Notes: a model not told the origin generated them from the letters alone. Numbered from the stretch's first letter, positions 8,439-18,167 are shown. The stretch is 64,000 nt of DNA from an uncultured Ignavibacteriota bacterium (GCA_903861125.1 CAIOTF010000017.1:124001-188000), one strand, 5' to 3'. Numbers and translations are program-made.

Positions 8439-11344
8439 TGCGTTCGATTATACACATATCGTCTCTTTTAGTTTTGTTGCTCTGCGCAAAGCTGTCGGCA
8501 CAAGTGCTGGACCAGATGCGCGATAAGCAGCAGGATGGCACATCCGGCAGAATCGTCGGCCGCACCACCGATGAGAATAACGGCGATGGTTTGCCGAGCG
8601 TGAATGTGCTCATCAAGGGAACATACTACGGGGCATCATCGGATTTTGACGGCAACTTCAAGATTGAAAAATTGAATCCGGGCACGTATAACATTGATGT
8701 CACTCTTCTTGGATATAAGACGGTGCAATACTCTGCAATAAAAGTAGAGGGAGGAAAAACCGTTACGCTCAATGTAAAAATGGCCGAATCAGTTCTCTCG
8801 CTTGGACAGGAAGTGGTGATCATCGGAGAAAAAAGATTATTTGATGTAGAAGAAACATCAAGCAAACGGACGATCAAATCCGAGGATATCACTGTATCAG
8901 CCGTTACCAATGTGAAAGACGTTGTTGGTTTGCAAACCGGTGTTGTACAATCTGATAATGAGATACATATCCGGGGAAGCCGCGGTTATGAGAACGCTTA
9001 TCTCGTTGACGGTGTTTCGGTGCAGGACGTTCTTGGAGGCTCGGGATTCGGTTTGCAGATCAGTCCGGACGCGATCCAGGAAATGGAAGTCATCACCGGC
9101 GGATATAATGCTGAGTACGGACAGGCAACTTCCGGAGTGGTAAACATCACAACAAAAGAGGGGAGCGATAAATATAACGGCGGCATATCCTATAAAACAG
9201 ACCGCGTGGCAGGTACACAATCGCGTCACTTTTTTAACTCCGATCAGATCGAAGGAAATATCAGCGGACCGTTACCGTTGGCAACGCAGCTGCTGCCGGG
9301 GACGGTGAGTTTCTTTGCTAATGTGTCTGCTAATGTCACCGACGGTTACACACGGTGGAGCGAGCGTACCATCAAAGGTGTTCCGACTGGGCAGTATAAT
9401 AAATACGTGCCTCATCAACTTGTCTCTTCAATCTTTAACGGTTCTGATTTTGCACTGCGGCTGGCAAACAGTTATTCTGTCTCTACGAAAGTAACGTGGA
9501 AGCCATCGCCGACGTACAAGATATCGTATGCGTTTAATCAATCGGTATCCATAGATCAGAACTCGGCGACAATTAAGACGTCGCTCGAACGAGAAGAACC
9601 GCAGCCGGGCTATCAGTATGAATATCAGAATATTCTCGACAGTGCCAATACATTTACACAGATCAATATTCAACACACGCTCTCATTGACCCATACCATT
9701 TCTCCGCAGGCATTTTTTGATTTTCGTGTCAGCAGATATACCGCTCATGTGCGCGGTGATGCGAATGGAAAAGGATATAAATCGGTTTATAATCCGTTGA
9801 CACACAATTACGATGCAGTCTTTTCGTACAATGAGCCCAAAGATATTGTCACGCTCCCCATCGAATATTATTATCCTGATACGAATAGAATAGGCGTAAT
9901 TCCGGGTGATGGTTTCTATGACCTCGGAAGTCCGTTCAGTTGGCGCGACCACTACATTGATGATTACACTGTGAAATTCGATTTCACCAATCACTTCACC
10001 GAAAAGAACAAGTTCAAGACAGGTATTGAGATGAAGTTTCAGCAGTTGCAGATGATCGATATCTCGCAGCCGTGGATCAAACCGCTCGGCCTGAATAATG
10101 ATATCTATAAAGTAAGTCCGGCATCAGGTGCATTGTATGCGCAGGACAATATCTCTATCAGCGGCATGGTATTGAATTTTGGAATGCGTTTTGATTATTG
10201 GTTCCCCGGAAAATTTGTTGATGATGCGATCGAAAATCCCAACGTGGCACTGGCATCGGAGGATATACGGGATCAATACCGTTCGCAAACCTCCACACTG
10301 TTTGGCCGCCGCTGGAAAGGACGATTGAGTCCTCGTCTCGGTATTTCGCATCCTGTTTCCGATAACCAGACACTGTTCTTTTCATACGGACATTTCTCAA
10401 AACTGCCGCGGCCGACGTATGTGTATTCCAAACTGACTGAAAGCAGCGCCCGTTCGTCCGTTCAAACTGTCGGCAATCCGAATCTGAATCCTGAAACAAC
10501 AGTTGCGTATGAACTTGGTCTGCGGAATCAGATCACCGAAAACGACGTGCTGACACTGACGGCGTATTACAAAGATATTTTCGATTATATAACGGCGCGA
10601 AGCGTGCGTGCGACAAGCGCCCGTTTCTCAAGAGGAACGTACACCACGTACGTTAATTCCGATTATGCAAGAACCCGCGGATTTGAATTTGATTATACAC
10701 ATCGCTTCACAACACAGTTCAGGACCACGTTTGCCGGATCATATTCAATTGCAACAGGAAAAAGTTCATCTGCGACGGAGGCGTTGTTCAATCTTACCAC
10801 CGGCAGCGGCGATGCAACGATTAAAGAAAATTTTGTTTCATGGGATCGTCCGTGGCAGGCAAATGTGACATCCATTCTGAGTGTAAAAAAGAATGAACCA
10901 TTATATGAATTTGCTCCCGGCATTCTTGATGATTATACAGTCTATGCCAGAGCATTTTTCCAATCAGGCAAACGGTACACTGAGCAGATATACACCGGTG
11001 TGGATGCCGACGGCAGACCGCAGTATAGAAGTAAGATTGAAGATCCACTGCAGGAACTGGCAGAATATTGGTTCTATATCAATATGAACATTGAAAAATA
11101 TTTTGATCTCGGTTTTGCAAGACTCACAATAAGTTTGGAGATCCAAAATCTGCTGGATAATAAAAATTCGCAGATCATCAACTCCGTTACTGGAAAAGCA
11201 TACGAGTATGGTGATAATACACCGGCGTCGTTCAACGATCCGCGATTTCCGGATCTTCAGGGAACAATTTCTCCATATCCGTACAATCCTGCACGGTATC
11301 TTGCACCGCGTACAGCTCGGCTGGGTGTAGCACTGCGTTTTTAA
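8438..11344 (+). CDS. TonB-dependent outer-membrane receptor with carboxypeptidase-regulatory-like N-terminal domain
   Basis: A 968-residue outer-membrane transporter that would import an unknown ligand with energy from TonB. A signal peptide (1-21) is followed by a CarboxypepD_reg-like beta-sandwich at about 33-115 (GRIVGRTTDENNGDGLPSVN, DGNFKIEKLNPGTY). The plug domain at about 140-245 has IHIRGSRGYENAYLVDGV and YNAEYGQATSGVVNITTK. The rest is a beta-barrel ending in an aromatic terminal strand, ARLGVALRF, which is the usual outer-membrane insertion signal. No SusD partner is adjacent, so glycan uptake is not indicated. It lies between two lipoproteins and a PorV-like protein. TonB-type receptors in such settings may serve as surface assembly factors as well as importers, but that is inference. 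Confidence 0.9.
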   Translation: MRSIIHISSLLVLLLCAKLSAQVLDQMRDKQQDGTSGRIVGRTTDENNGDGLPSVNVLIKGTYYGASSDFDGNFKIEKLNPGTYNIDVTLLGYKTVQYSAIKVEGGKTVTLNVKMAESVLSLGQEVVIIGEKRLFDVEETSSKRTIKSEDITVSAVTNVKDVVGLQTGVVQSDNEIHIRGSRGYENAYLVDGVSVQDVLGGSGFGLQISPDAIQEMEVITGGYNAEYGQATSGVVNITTKEGSDKYNGGISYKTDRVAGTQSRHFFNSDQIEGNISGPLPLATQLLPGTVSFFANVSANVTDGYTRWSERTIKGVPTGQYNKYVPHQLVSSIFNGSDFALRLANSYSVSTKVTWKPSPTYKISYAFNQSVSIDQNSATIKTSLEREEPQPGYQYEYQNILDSANTFTQINIQHTLSLTHTISPQAFFDFRVSRYTAHVRGDANGKGYKSVYNPLTHNYDAVFSYNEPKDIVTLPIEYYYPDTNRIGVIPGDGFYDLGSPFSWRDHYIDDYTVKFDFTNHFTEKNKFKTGIEMKFQQLQMIDISQPWIKPLGLNNDIYKVSPASGALYAQDNISISGMVLNFGMRFDYWFPGKFVDDAIENPNVALASEDIRDQYRSQTSTLFGRRWKGRLSPRLGISHPVSDNQTLFFSYGHFSKLPRPTYVYSKLTESSARSSVQTVGNPNLNPETTVAYELGLRNQITENDVLTLTAYYKDIFDYITARSVRATSARFSRGTYTTYVNSDYARTRGFEFDYTHRFTTQFRTTFAGSYSIATGKSSSATEALFNLTTGSGDATIKENFVSWDRPWQANVTSILSVKKNEPLYEFAPGILDDYTVYARAFFQSGKRYTEQIYTGVDADGRPQYRSKIEDPLQELAEYWFYINMNIEKYFDLGFARLTISLEIQNLLDNKNSQIINSVTGKAYEYGDNTPASFNDPRFPDLQGTISPYPYNPARYLAPRTARLGVALRF

Positions 11345-11359
11345 TGTGAATAAAATTTT

Positions 11360-12400
11360 GTGAACATACGAAAGACCATATTGACCCTGATCAGACATGC
11401 AGCTTTGCTGTTGTTTGCCGCAGTGTGTGTGCTGCAGAATTCGACTGCGCAATTGGTGCCGAATCTCGGCAGTCAGCGTTCGGGCATATCGTCGTTCCAA
11501 TTCTTAAAGATCGGAGCCGATGCACGCGGTGCGGCAATGGGTGAAGCGGTTGTAGCTGTATCGAACGATGTTTCGGCATTATATTGGAATCCGGCAGGAC
11601 TCACAAATTCAGCATCCAATCAGGCGGTGTTTTCACATTCCGAATGGCTCATCGATCTTCAGCATGAGTTCTTTGGTATCAGTTATTCACTCGGAGGAAA
11701 TGATTTTGTCGGATTTTCATTCATGTCGCTTCATACCGATCCGATGCCAATCACAACGGAATATCAGCCGACAGGAAACGGAAACTATTTCAATTTCAGC
11801 GACATTGCAGTCGGCGGAACGTATGCTCGGAAAATGACGGACCAGTTCAGTTTCGGTATCACTGCCCGCTATGTGCGTGAGAATATCGCGGAACTCCACA
11901 CAGATGCGGTGTTGATTGATATTGGAACATATTATTTCATGGGCTTGGGCAGTTCAAGATTTTCTGTTGTTGTTTCGAATTTCGGAGATAATGTAAAGCC
12001 GTCGGGTTCAACGCTGAATGGTGCCGGCGATAAAGTTACTTCGTTCCAGGATTTTTCGCCGCCGACTCTGTTCAAACTCGGCTATGCATTTGAACCGTGG
12101 AAGGATGAAACCAACCGTTTAACGGCATCGATTCAGCTTAATCATCCGAACGATAATGCCGAGAACATCCGTCTTGGCGCGGAATATGAATATGATGCAA
12201 TGTTCTTTCTGCGGGCAGGTGTAAAACGCACCATCGGCGAATCGCTTTTGGGAAAATCAGTTTCTTCCGCTGAAGATTATTCATTCGGTGGCGGAGTAAG
12301 AATTCCTCTCGGTATTACCGTTGCTAATGTAGATTACGCGTTTTCAAATTTCAATGAACTGGGTTCTGTTCACAGAATTACGGTGATGTTAACGTATTGA
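11360..12400 (+). CDS. PorV/PorQ-family outer-membrane protein
   Basis: A 346-residue beta-barrel of the PorV/PorQ (UPF0164-like) family. In T9SS organisms, PorV shuttles cargo from the translocon to the attachment complex. The signal peptide covers about residues 1-30. The family hallmark follows: FLKIGADARGAAMGEAV, then a short helix and ALYWNPAGL at about 65-80. The C-terminus ends in a beta-strand, HRITVMLTY. The GTG start at 11360 lies 15 bases after the receptor stop. It sits in an operon with a T9SS cargo protein, which supports a secretion or surface-display role. Whether it is the true PorV or a paralogue cannot be told, since a second PorV-like gene lies at 53353. Confidence 0.82.
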   Translation: MNIRKTILTLIRHAALLLFAAVCVLQNSTAQLVPNLGSQRSGISSFQFLKIGADARGAAMGEAVVAVSNDVSALYWNPAGLTNSASNQAVFSHSEWLIDLQHEFFGISYSLGGNDFVGFSFMSLHTDPMPITTEYQPTGNGNYFNFSDIAVGGTYARKMTDQFSFGITARYVRENIAELHTDAVLIDIGTYYFMGLGSSRFSVVVSNFGDNVKPSGSTLNGAGDKVTSFQDFSPPTLFKLGYAFEPWKDETNRLTASIQLNHPNDNAENIRLGAEYEYDAMFFLRAGVKRTIGESLLGKSVSSAEDYSFGGGVRIPLGITVANVDYAFSNFNELGSVHRITVMLTY

Positions 12401-12402
12401 CC

Positions 12403-13497
12403 ATGAACAAAATAGTTTTCCATAGCATTGTAATAAGCATTATGTCGGCGTGGCTGTTTCTTGCGGGTTGTGAGAAACCGATACAGACACCTACCGGTAC
12501 TGTGATACCGCAAATCGGCGACACAGCCTACGTAGAAAAAAATACATGGTCCGGGATCTTCAACAAACCCCGTACGATCATGTATGGTTTGGACCAACTG
12601 GTTTACGTAACTGACACCGAAAATAATCGTGTGGTGATGTTGAATCTGGCCGGACAAATTTTGAGCGTCAGCAAGCCGATCCGAAAACCGATCTCGATTG
12701 CGCAGGATCTGAAACTCGATCTGCTGGTCGGTGCTGAAACGATCGAACCGACCACCGGCGATACCATCGGAGTACTTTTACGAATTAAACTTGTAGCCGC
12801 AAGTCATAATTTGAACAATGCACAGATCGATACAGTCTGGAAAGAACCGGCAAGACCAAAACGCCGGTTTGTAGGAATCGGTATTATTTTGAACAACGAA
12901 TACCTGGTTGTGCGTGACGGTCCGGACAACAGCAGTATTGTCGATCCGGATGCACGTGTTCTCCGGTTCAGATACCGTCCAAACGCGGTGACAAAAAAGG
13001 ATTCTTTCATCACGCCGCTGGGTGAATTACAATCCGGTGCCGGCAGTTCAATCACGAATATCAATCATCCGACCGGGATCGCAACATTTCCCAATAGCGG
13101 TGATTTTATTATCTCCCAGCGATCCGACGGAGTACAATATTCCGCAATCTGGATGGCGTTTACAAAAAATCTGGACTTTGAGGGATGGCTGCCCAAATTC
13201 GATCCGACCAATGTCGATCAGCGGTCGATAGAATTCATCAGTCCGAACAGGTTCAAGAACGCTGCCGGAGTCGGAATCGACCGCATACGGCGAGACATCT
13301 TTATTGTTGATACTGAATTGGACAGTGTAGCCAAATTCAATAACCGAGGAAAATTCAAGATCGAATCATTCGGAAATAAAACCCGTGGGATAACGCTCGC
13401 AAATCCCGGCGGAGCAGCTGTTGCAGAGAACACACTTCTTGTTTGTGATACAGATAATAATCGCATTGTTCTCTATCGTCTCACTACCGATAATTAA
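12403..13497 (+). CDS. Beta-propeller-like lipoprotein (NHL/6-bladed type)
   Basis: A 364-residue predicted lipoprotein with lipobox LAGC near residue 23. A TTG two codons upstream is also in frame, but the ATG at 12403 gives the standard lipoprotein signal. Repeated blades of the form PRTIMYGLDQLVYVTDTENNR, GVGIDRIRRDIFIVDTELDS and GGAAVAENTLLVCDTDNNR point to an NHL or six-bladed beta-propeller fold, used mainly for protein or ligand binding. The start lies 2 bases after the PorV-like gene, and a strong terminator follows the stop, so this is the last gene of the operon. The binding partner is unknown; a role beside the PorV-like barrel is inference. Confidence 0.8.
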   Translation: MNKIVFHSIVISIMSAWLFLAGCEKPIQTPTGTVIPQIGDTAYVEKNTWSGIFNKPRTIMYGLDQLVYVTDTENNRVVMLNLAGQILSVSKPIRKPISIAQDLKLDLLVGAETIEPTTGDTIGVLLRIKLVAASHNLNNAQIDTVWKEPARPKRRFVGIGIILNNEYLVVRDGPDNSSIVDPDARVLRFRYRPNAVTKKDSFITPLGELQSGAGSSITNINHPTGIATFPNSGDFIISQRSDGVQYSAIWMAFTKNLDFEGWLPKFDPTNVDQRSIEFISPNRFKNAAGVGIDRIRRDIFIVDTELDSVAKFNNRGKFKIESFGNKTRGITLANPGGAAVAENTLLVCDTDNNRIVLYRLTTDN

Positions 13498-13522
13498 CAT
13501 CATACGTCATTGATTCAGCATA

Positions 13523-13554
13523 GGACGGACACCGATGTCTGTCCTTTCTCTTTT
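13523..13554 (+). terminator. Rho-independent terminator of the first envelope operon
   Basis: GGACGGACA pairs with TGTCTGTCC (one G-U pair) around a CCGA loop, followed by TTTCTCTTTT. It ends directly before the sirtuin ATG at 13555, so the sirtuin either has its own promoter or relies on read-through. Confidence 0.8.
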
Positions 13555-14268
13555 ATGAACATTGTCATCTTCAGCGGTGCCGGACTTTCAACTGAAAGCG
13601 GGATCCCTACATTCCGCGACAGCGGTGGATTGTGGGAACAGCATCGCATCGAGGATGTTGCCTCGCCGGAAGGATGGGGGAGAGATAAAAAGCTCGTTCT
13701 TGATTTTTACGCCATGCGTTTCGTGAAACAGGCGGAATGTCTTCCTAATCCGGCACATCAGGCGATAGCTGAACTTTCCAAGCGTTTCTCCGTCACCAAC
13801 ATCACGCAGAACATCGATACACTGCTCGAACGGGCGGGGTGCGAAGATGTGTGGCATCTTCACGGAAGGATCGATCTGCAGAAATGTGAGTTCCATCATT
13901 CCCTGTCATTTCCGTTTGACACTCAGTTTGAATGTGATTATAAATCGCGGATCTTTCATCCCATTAAGTTCGGTGATCAATGTCCGAAATGCGGCGGGCA
14001 GTTACGTCCCGACATTGTATGGTTCGGTGAGCCTGTTGATATGCGCGATGAGCATCTGATGCAGTTGGTGAAGGCTGCGGATATTTTCATCGGTGTGGGA
14101 ACGTCGGCGCAAGTATATCCTGCCGCAGGATTATTGCCGATGTTTCGGAAGACGAAAGAAAAATATTTTATTGATCCTCATCCCAACGAAGAACTGTTGA
14201 ACGGATTCACTATTCTTCAGGGAAGCGCGAGCGAACAACTTCCACTTTTAGTGAAAAAATTATTGTAA
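13555..14268 (+). CDS. cobB: Sir2-family NAD-dependent protein deacylase, class III (CobB-like)
   Basis: A 237-residue cytosolic NAD-dependent lysine deacylase. The NAD-binding start is FSGAGLSTESGIPTFRDS (6-23), with TQNIDTL at 84-90 and the catalytic His at 103 in HLHG. Tyr52 and Arg55 in FYAMRF form the YxxR pair that marks class III sirtuins, which prefer succinyl or malonyl groups. The zinc site is unusual: the second pair is normal (C143/C146 in CPKCGG), but the first is Cys111-x2-His114 in place of CxxC. An upstream in-frame start at 13510 would run through the terminator hairpin, so the ATG at 13555 was chosen. The gene is convergent with ppc and shares a hairpin with it. Confidence 0.9.
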   Translation: MNIVIFSGAGLSTESGIPTFRDSGGLWEQHRIEDVASPEGWGRDKKLVLDFYAMRFVKQAECLPNPAHQAIAELSKRFSVTNITQNIDTLLERAGCEDVWHLHGRIDLQKCEFHHSLSFPFDTQFECDYKSRIFHPIKFGDQCPKCGGQLRPDIVWFGEPVDMRDEHLMQLVKAADIFIGVGTSAQVYPAAGLLPMFRKTKEKYFIDPHPNEELLNGFTILQGSASEQLPLLVKKLL

Positions 14269-14271
14269 TAT

Positions 14272-14306
14272 CTAAAAGTGCGACTCACTTTTTAAGTGAG
14301 TCGCAC
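14272..14306 (-). terminator. Terminator between convergent cobB and ppc
   Basis: A perfect 13-bp stem, GTGCGACTCACTT with AAGTGAGTCGCAC, around a TTT loop (arms 14278-14290 and 14294-14306). Read on the minus strand it is followed by TTTTAGATATTA, which fits termination of ppc. On the plus strand the tail is weak, but the stem may also stop cobB transcripts. Confidence 0.85.
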
Positions 14307-14323
14307 CGTTCAAATTGTAGCAT

Positions 14324-17098
14324 CTATCCTGTGTTCCGTAATCCCGCAGCAATACCATTGATACAAAGAAAAATCACTTCTTCCAATTCATTTCGTTGTG
14401 CATCGGAAAGCATTTCAGAACGAAGCCGCTTCAATAATTCAACCTGCATCAGGCTCATCGGATCAACGTACGGATTGCGCAGCATGATGGAACGCTGCAG
14501 CACTGCGTTGTTGTCCAGAATATTTTTCTGACCTGAGATCCTGATGAGAAGTTCTTTTGTCTGGTCAAAATGGTTACGTAGACTTGAAAATGTTTCATCT
14601 CTCAGAGTTTTCGGATGGACGAGATCAGCATAATGTTCCGCAATTTCAAAATCCGCCTTTGCAACGATCATCTGAATATTATCGATCATCACCCTGAAGA
14701 AGTTCCAGTGTGTATACATTCTCTGAAGTGCAGCAATACGTGTTGATGCTTTGCGTCCTGTTATTCCGTCAACGCCGAGCCAGCCGGGAAGATTATGCCT
14801 GCTCTGCATCCATGCAAAGACCCATGGAATAGCGCGGAGATCTTCGATTCGTTCCGTATTCATCCGTTTTGCAGGACGTGAGCCGATCTTCATTTTTGTA
14901 ATCTCTTTTAATGGCGTTGCCTGGAAATAGTATTGTACAAGGTCGGGATCGTCATAGACAACGCTCCGGTATTGTTCATAACATTCCTGAGAGATCACGG
15001 ACATCGTTTCCAGCCATTGCGGATGATTTGCCACCTTGATTCTATGGAGGTTTGTTTTATCGAAATATTTTAACAGCATAGCGGATGTTGTTAATTCCAG
15101 GGTCCGCTGTGCAATTTCACGGTGGGAATATTTCAGCGATATCACTTCGCCCTGTTCCGTGATCTTGATCTTGCCGTTGATGGAATGTCCGTTCAATGCC
15201 ATCACAGCCTGAAATTCCGGTCCGCCGCCCCGTCCCACAGTGCCTCCGCGGCCATGGAAGAACATCCAATCGATCGAATATTTTTTCGAACATTTCGCTA
15301 ATGCGCGTTGGGCTTTGTATAATTCCCAATTCGACGTAACAATACCGCCATCTTTGCTGCTGTCCGAATATCCAAGCATGATCTCCTGATGGTTGTTCCG
15401 CATTGTAAGATGCTGACGGTAAGCCGGATTCTCATACAACCGTTCCATAATCGATACGGAAGTGCGGAGATCTCCGATGGTCTCAAAAAGAGGAACAATA
15501 TTTATCGCGCTGCGGTTTTCCGATAATGAATATAATCCTGTCAGTTTCATTAGGAGCAATACTTCCAGAACATCGGCTGCGGATTCGGTCATACTGATAA
15601 TGTATGAACGAATCGCGCGGTGATCGATCTCCGTTAACGCGCGGCCAATCATTCTGAATGTGGCCAGCACTTCTTTTGTTTGGGTCGAAAGCGGATCTTC
15701 AGAGAAAGAAATGTCTGCATCACCGTTGATCATTTTTGTCAGCCAGTTCAGCCGTTCTTCATCCGTGAAGGAAGAATAGTGAACCAGCGACTGCGCACAA
15801 ATCTCACTGACGGCAGCCGTATGTACTTTCTTGTGCTGTCGGACATCGAGAGCGGCGAGCTGAAATCCGAAAGTCTCTACGTTACGGATCAGATCTTTCA
15901 GCGTACCGGTGGCAAGAGATTTTCCTTTATTATGTTCAAGGCTTGTCCGTATCAACGAAAGATCAGTCAGAAGTTCGGCGGATGTCGAATAGGTTGATTC
16001 ATTTCCGGAGAGTGTTCCGTCCAGTTTTTTCTTGAAACGAAGAAGTTTCCGGTAGATCAATGCAATCTTGATCCGGTAGATCTCGTTCTTATTCCTGATT
16101 CCAGGGGGGAATTGTTCGTTACGAATTGTGATATCATCGTCGATTGAATGTTCTAATTCCGGATCAACGGAAATACTTATTTTCGATTCACTTCGTACCA
16201 CATACAGGTCATCAAGCATCTTCAGATACATATCGATGACGGTATGGGATTGACGTTTTAATGCGGACCAGGTTACATCCGCCGTTACAAACGGATTCCC
16301 GTCCCTGTCTCCTCCGATCCAGGATCCAAACTGCAGGAATGAAGGGATATTGCCGATCAATGCCGGATACGTTTCTGCCAGTGCATGTTCAAGCTCGTGG
16401 TAGAATGCTGGGATCGTGTATTGAAGCACTTGCGTAAAATAAAAAAGGCCGTTCGTAACCTCATCCAGCGGAGTGATATCGTAACTTCTGGTTTCTTCCG
16501 TTTGCCACAGACTGGTAATATTCCTTTTTACCGACAATAACATTTCTTCGCGCTCGCTCGGCAGCAGGTTCTTTTGATCGAATTTTTCCAGTATCTGCCA
16601 GATGCGCGAATGCTTTTCGAGCATGGTCCGCCGCAATGCCTCGGTCGGATGTGCAGTGAAAACGGGGGAGATGGACAATTGCGAAAGGAACCGGCGGATC
16701 TCTGCCTCAGTAACTTTTTTCTTCTTTGCAAACAGCAGCGTATGCCGCAGCGAGCCTTGCGGGTAGTGGGATGTTCCGTGCATCTTCTGATCCCTCATCC
16801 GCTGTATGCGGTGATGCTGTTCCGCAATGTTGATCAGTTGAAAATATGTCGAAAACGCACGGATGAGTCTGCGCATTGAGGAGACATTGAGCGAGGCGAT
16901 CTTCTTTGACAATCGTTTCTGTATCTCGACATTGCGAGTTGAACGGTACTCTTTTGTCGATTGACGGATGAATTCCTCAAGCTCAAAAAAAGTGGTTCCT
17001 TCCTGTTCTTTAATCACTTCTCCAAGGATGTTTCCCAGAAGACGGATATTAGAACGGAGTTGTGCATCGGATGATGAAGGTGCCGGTATCTCTTTCAC
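14324..17098 (-). CDS. ppc: Phosphoenolpyruvate carboxylase
   Basis: A 924-residue cytosolic enzyme converting PEP and bicarbonate to oxaloacetate and phosphate, an anaplerotic step. Family motifs are intact: the catalytic His in FTAHPTEALRRT (about 150-165), GGDRDGNPFVT, LGYSDSSKDGG and FFHGRGGTVGRGGGP. The C-terminus ends in INGIAAGLRNTG, as usual for PEPC. Length is typical (about 880-970). The GTG start overlaps the stop of the upstream esterase (GTGA), so both are probably co-transcribed. The gene ends 18 bases from a strong bidirectional hairpin. Confidence 0.97.
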   Translation of the reverse strand: MKEIPAPSSSDAQLRSNIRLLGNILGEVIKEQEGTTFFELEEFIRQSTKEYRSTRNVEIQKRLSKKIASLNVSSMRRLIRAFSTYFQLINIAEQHHRIQRMRDQKMHGTSHYPQGSLRHTLLFAKKKKVTEAEIRRFLSQLSISPVFTAHPTEALRRTMLEKHSRIWQILEKFDQKNLLPSEREEMLLSVKRNITSLWQTEETRSYDITPLDEVTNGLFYFTQVLQYTIPAFYHELEHALAETYPALIGNIPSFLQFGSWIGGDRDGNPFVTADVTWSALKRQSHTVIDMYLKMLDDLYVVRSESKISISVDPELEHSIDDDITIRNEQFPPGIRNKNEIYRIKIALIYRKLLRFKKKLDGTLSGNESTYSTSAELLTDLSLIRTSLEHNKGKSLATGTLKDLIRNVETFGFQLAALDVRQHKKVHTAAVSEICAQSLVHYSSFTDEERLNWLTKMINGDADISFSEDPLSTQTKEVLATFRMIGRALTEIDHRAIRSYIISMTESAADVLEVLLLMKLTGLYSLSENRSAINIVPLFETIGDLRTSVSIMERLYENPAYRQHLTMRNNHQEIMLGYSDSSKDGGIVTSNWELYKAQRALAKCSKKYSIDWMFFHGRGGTVGRGGGPEFQAVMALNGHSINGKIKITEQGEVISLKYSHREIAQRTLELTTSAMLLKYFDKTNLHRIKVANHPQWLETMSVISQECYEQYRSVVYDDPDLVQYYFQATPLKEITKMKIGSRPAKRMNTERIEDLRAIPWVFAWMQSRHNLPGWLGVDGITGRKASTRIAALQRMYTHWNFFRVMIDNIQMIVAKADFEIAEHYADLVHPKTLRDETFSSLRNHFDQTKELLIRISGQKNILDNNAVLQRSIMLRNPYVDPMSLMQVELLKRLRSEMLSDAQRNELEEVIFLCINGIAAGLRNTG

Positions 17099-17955
17099 GG
17101 TTTATTTTTCTTCCCCTGCAATTCAGCGATCCGCTGCAGGATGAGTTTGATTTCCTTATCCCAGAATTTCCAGTCGTGTCCGCCGGCAGTTTCATGCATC
17201 TCAAATTCTATCCCTTTTTTCCGGAGAGCTGCAGCGAGATCGTGCGTCAGCCCGACGATCTCCATGATGCCATCCTGTGAACCGACAGAGAGATAGAAAT
17301 ACGGGAATGATTTTCCCGTCGTTTTTTCGGCAAGAAAGAATATGTCATTATCATTCCATGAATCGGTCCGCGTTTGTCCGAATAATTCCCGCAGATTGGT
17401 CGTGGATGTCTTCGACCAGCGGGCAACGATGGCCGAATCTTCCAGTCCGCCCGGAAATTGGATGGATGGACTGATCCCTCCGATAAAGAAGAACTTTCCG
17501 GGATATTTCAGACCGAATTTAACCGCACCGTATCCTCCCATAGACAGGCCGGCAATGGCTCTGTTGTATTTTGTCTGGATGATTCTGTATTTTTTTTCGA
17601 CACCGGGGATCACATCATTCAATATCAGATTCTCGTAGTTTGCATTTTGGACGAACGGAGAATTGGTATACCACCCATTTCTGGCGTCCGGAGTGACAAT
17701 AATCAGGCGATATTCGCGGGCGTAATGAACCAGATCCGTCAATTTCACCCAATTGGTATAATCCCCACCCAATCCATGCAGAAGATATAAGACCGGATAC
17801 CGTTCGTGACCTTTTGAATACCCTTCAGGTAATATCACATTGAACTTTGAATATGCATTAAGGGAAGGCGAAAACAGACTGTCTTCAACGACCGTTCCTT
17901 GTGAGGACGCTAACTGAAGAAGAAGTATGAAAATAATGAAACAATATTTTTTCAT
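17095..17955 (-). CDS. Secreted esterase, alpha/beta-hydrolase of the esterase D / mycolyltransferase-like family
   Basis: A 286-residue predicted periplasmic or secreted carboxylesterase. Residues 1-19 form a signal peptide (MKKYC..., hydrophobic core, then SSQG). The fold is the putative-esterase type (PF00756): YPVLYLLHGLGGDYTNW for the oxyanion region, the nucleophile Ser in IAGLSMGGYGAVKFGLK, an Asp in SVGSQDGIME and a His in ETAGGHDWKFWDKE. Such enzymes include feruloyl esterases and S-formylglutathione hydrolases; the signal peptide argues against the latter. An AGGAT ribosome site precedes the ATG. It is divergent from the ATP-grasp cluster and translationally coupled to ppc, a pairing with no evident metabolic link. 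Confidence 0.88.
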   Translation of the reverse strand: MKKYCFIIFILLLQLASSQGTVVEDSLFSPSLNAYSKFNVILPEGYSKGHERYPVLYLLHGLGGDYTNWVKLTDLVHYAREYRLIIVTPDARNGWYTNSPFVQNANYENLILNDVIPGVEKKYRIIQTKYNRAIAGLSMGGYGAVKFGLKYPGKFFFIGGISPSIQFPGGLEDSAIVARWSKTSTTNLRELFGQTRTDSWNDNDIFFLAEKTTGKSFPYFYLSVGSQDGIMEIVGLTHDLAAALRKKGIEFEMHETAGGHDWKFWDKEIKLILQRIAELQGKKNKP

Positions 17956-18103
17956 AGTATATCCTATGTAATGTGTTATAGAGTGTACGTGTTTACTTTT
18001 GCCGATCGCATTTCTTTGTTCTTTGTAAACACTAAAATCAACCAGTTTCAGACGTAATGGCTACATAATCATAATGAAAGATTTCTCTTCAAACAACGCA
18101 AAT

Positions 18104-18131
18104 TTGACGAGTTAGAATTAATTGGTATATT
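18104..18131 (+). promoter_or_regulatory. Candidate promoter of the ATP-grasp/GCS2 cluster
   Basis: TTGACG at 18104-18109 and TATATT at 18126-18131 are separated by 16 bases and end about 36 bases before the ATG at 18168. The site lies in the 212-base gap between divergent genes, where a promoter is expected. Confidence 0.45.
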
Positions 18132-18167
18132 CAATCAGAGAAAAAATTTATTCAACTGCGGGGTGTT

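Noticed and set aside
8438-11344. SusC-type glycan importer
   Set aside because: The CarboxypepD_reg-like domain and plug fit, but there is no SusD-like lipoprotein or glycoside hydrolase nearby, and the adjacent lipoproteins are of other types.
10964-11500. Minus-strand 178-codon open frame
   Set aside because: Antisense to the TonB receptor barrel and the start of the PorV-like gene; Cys/His-rich random composition.
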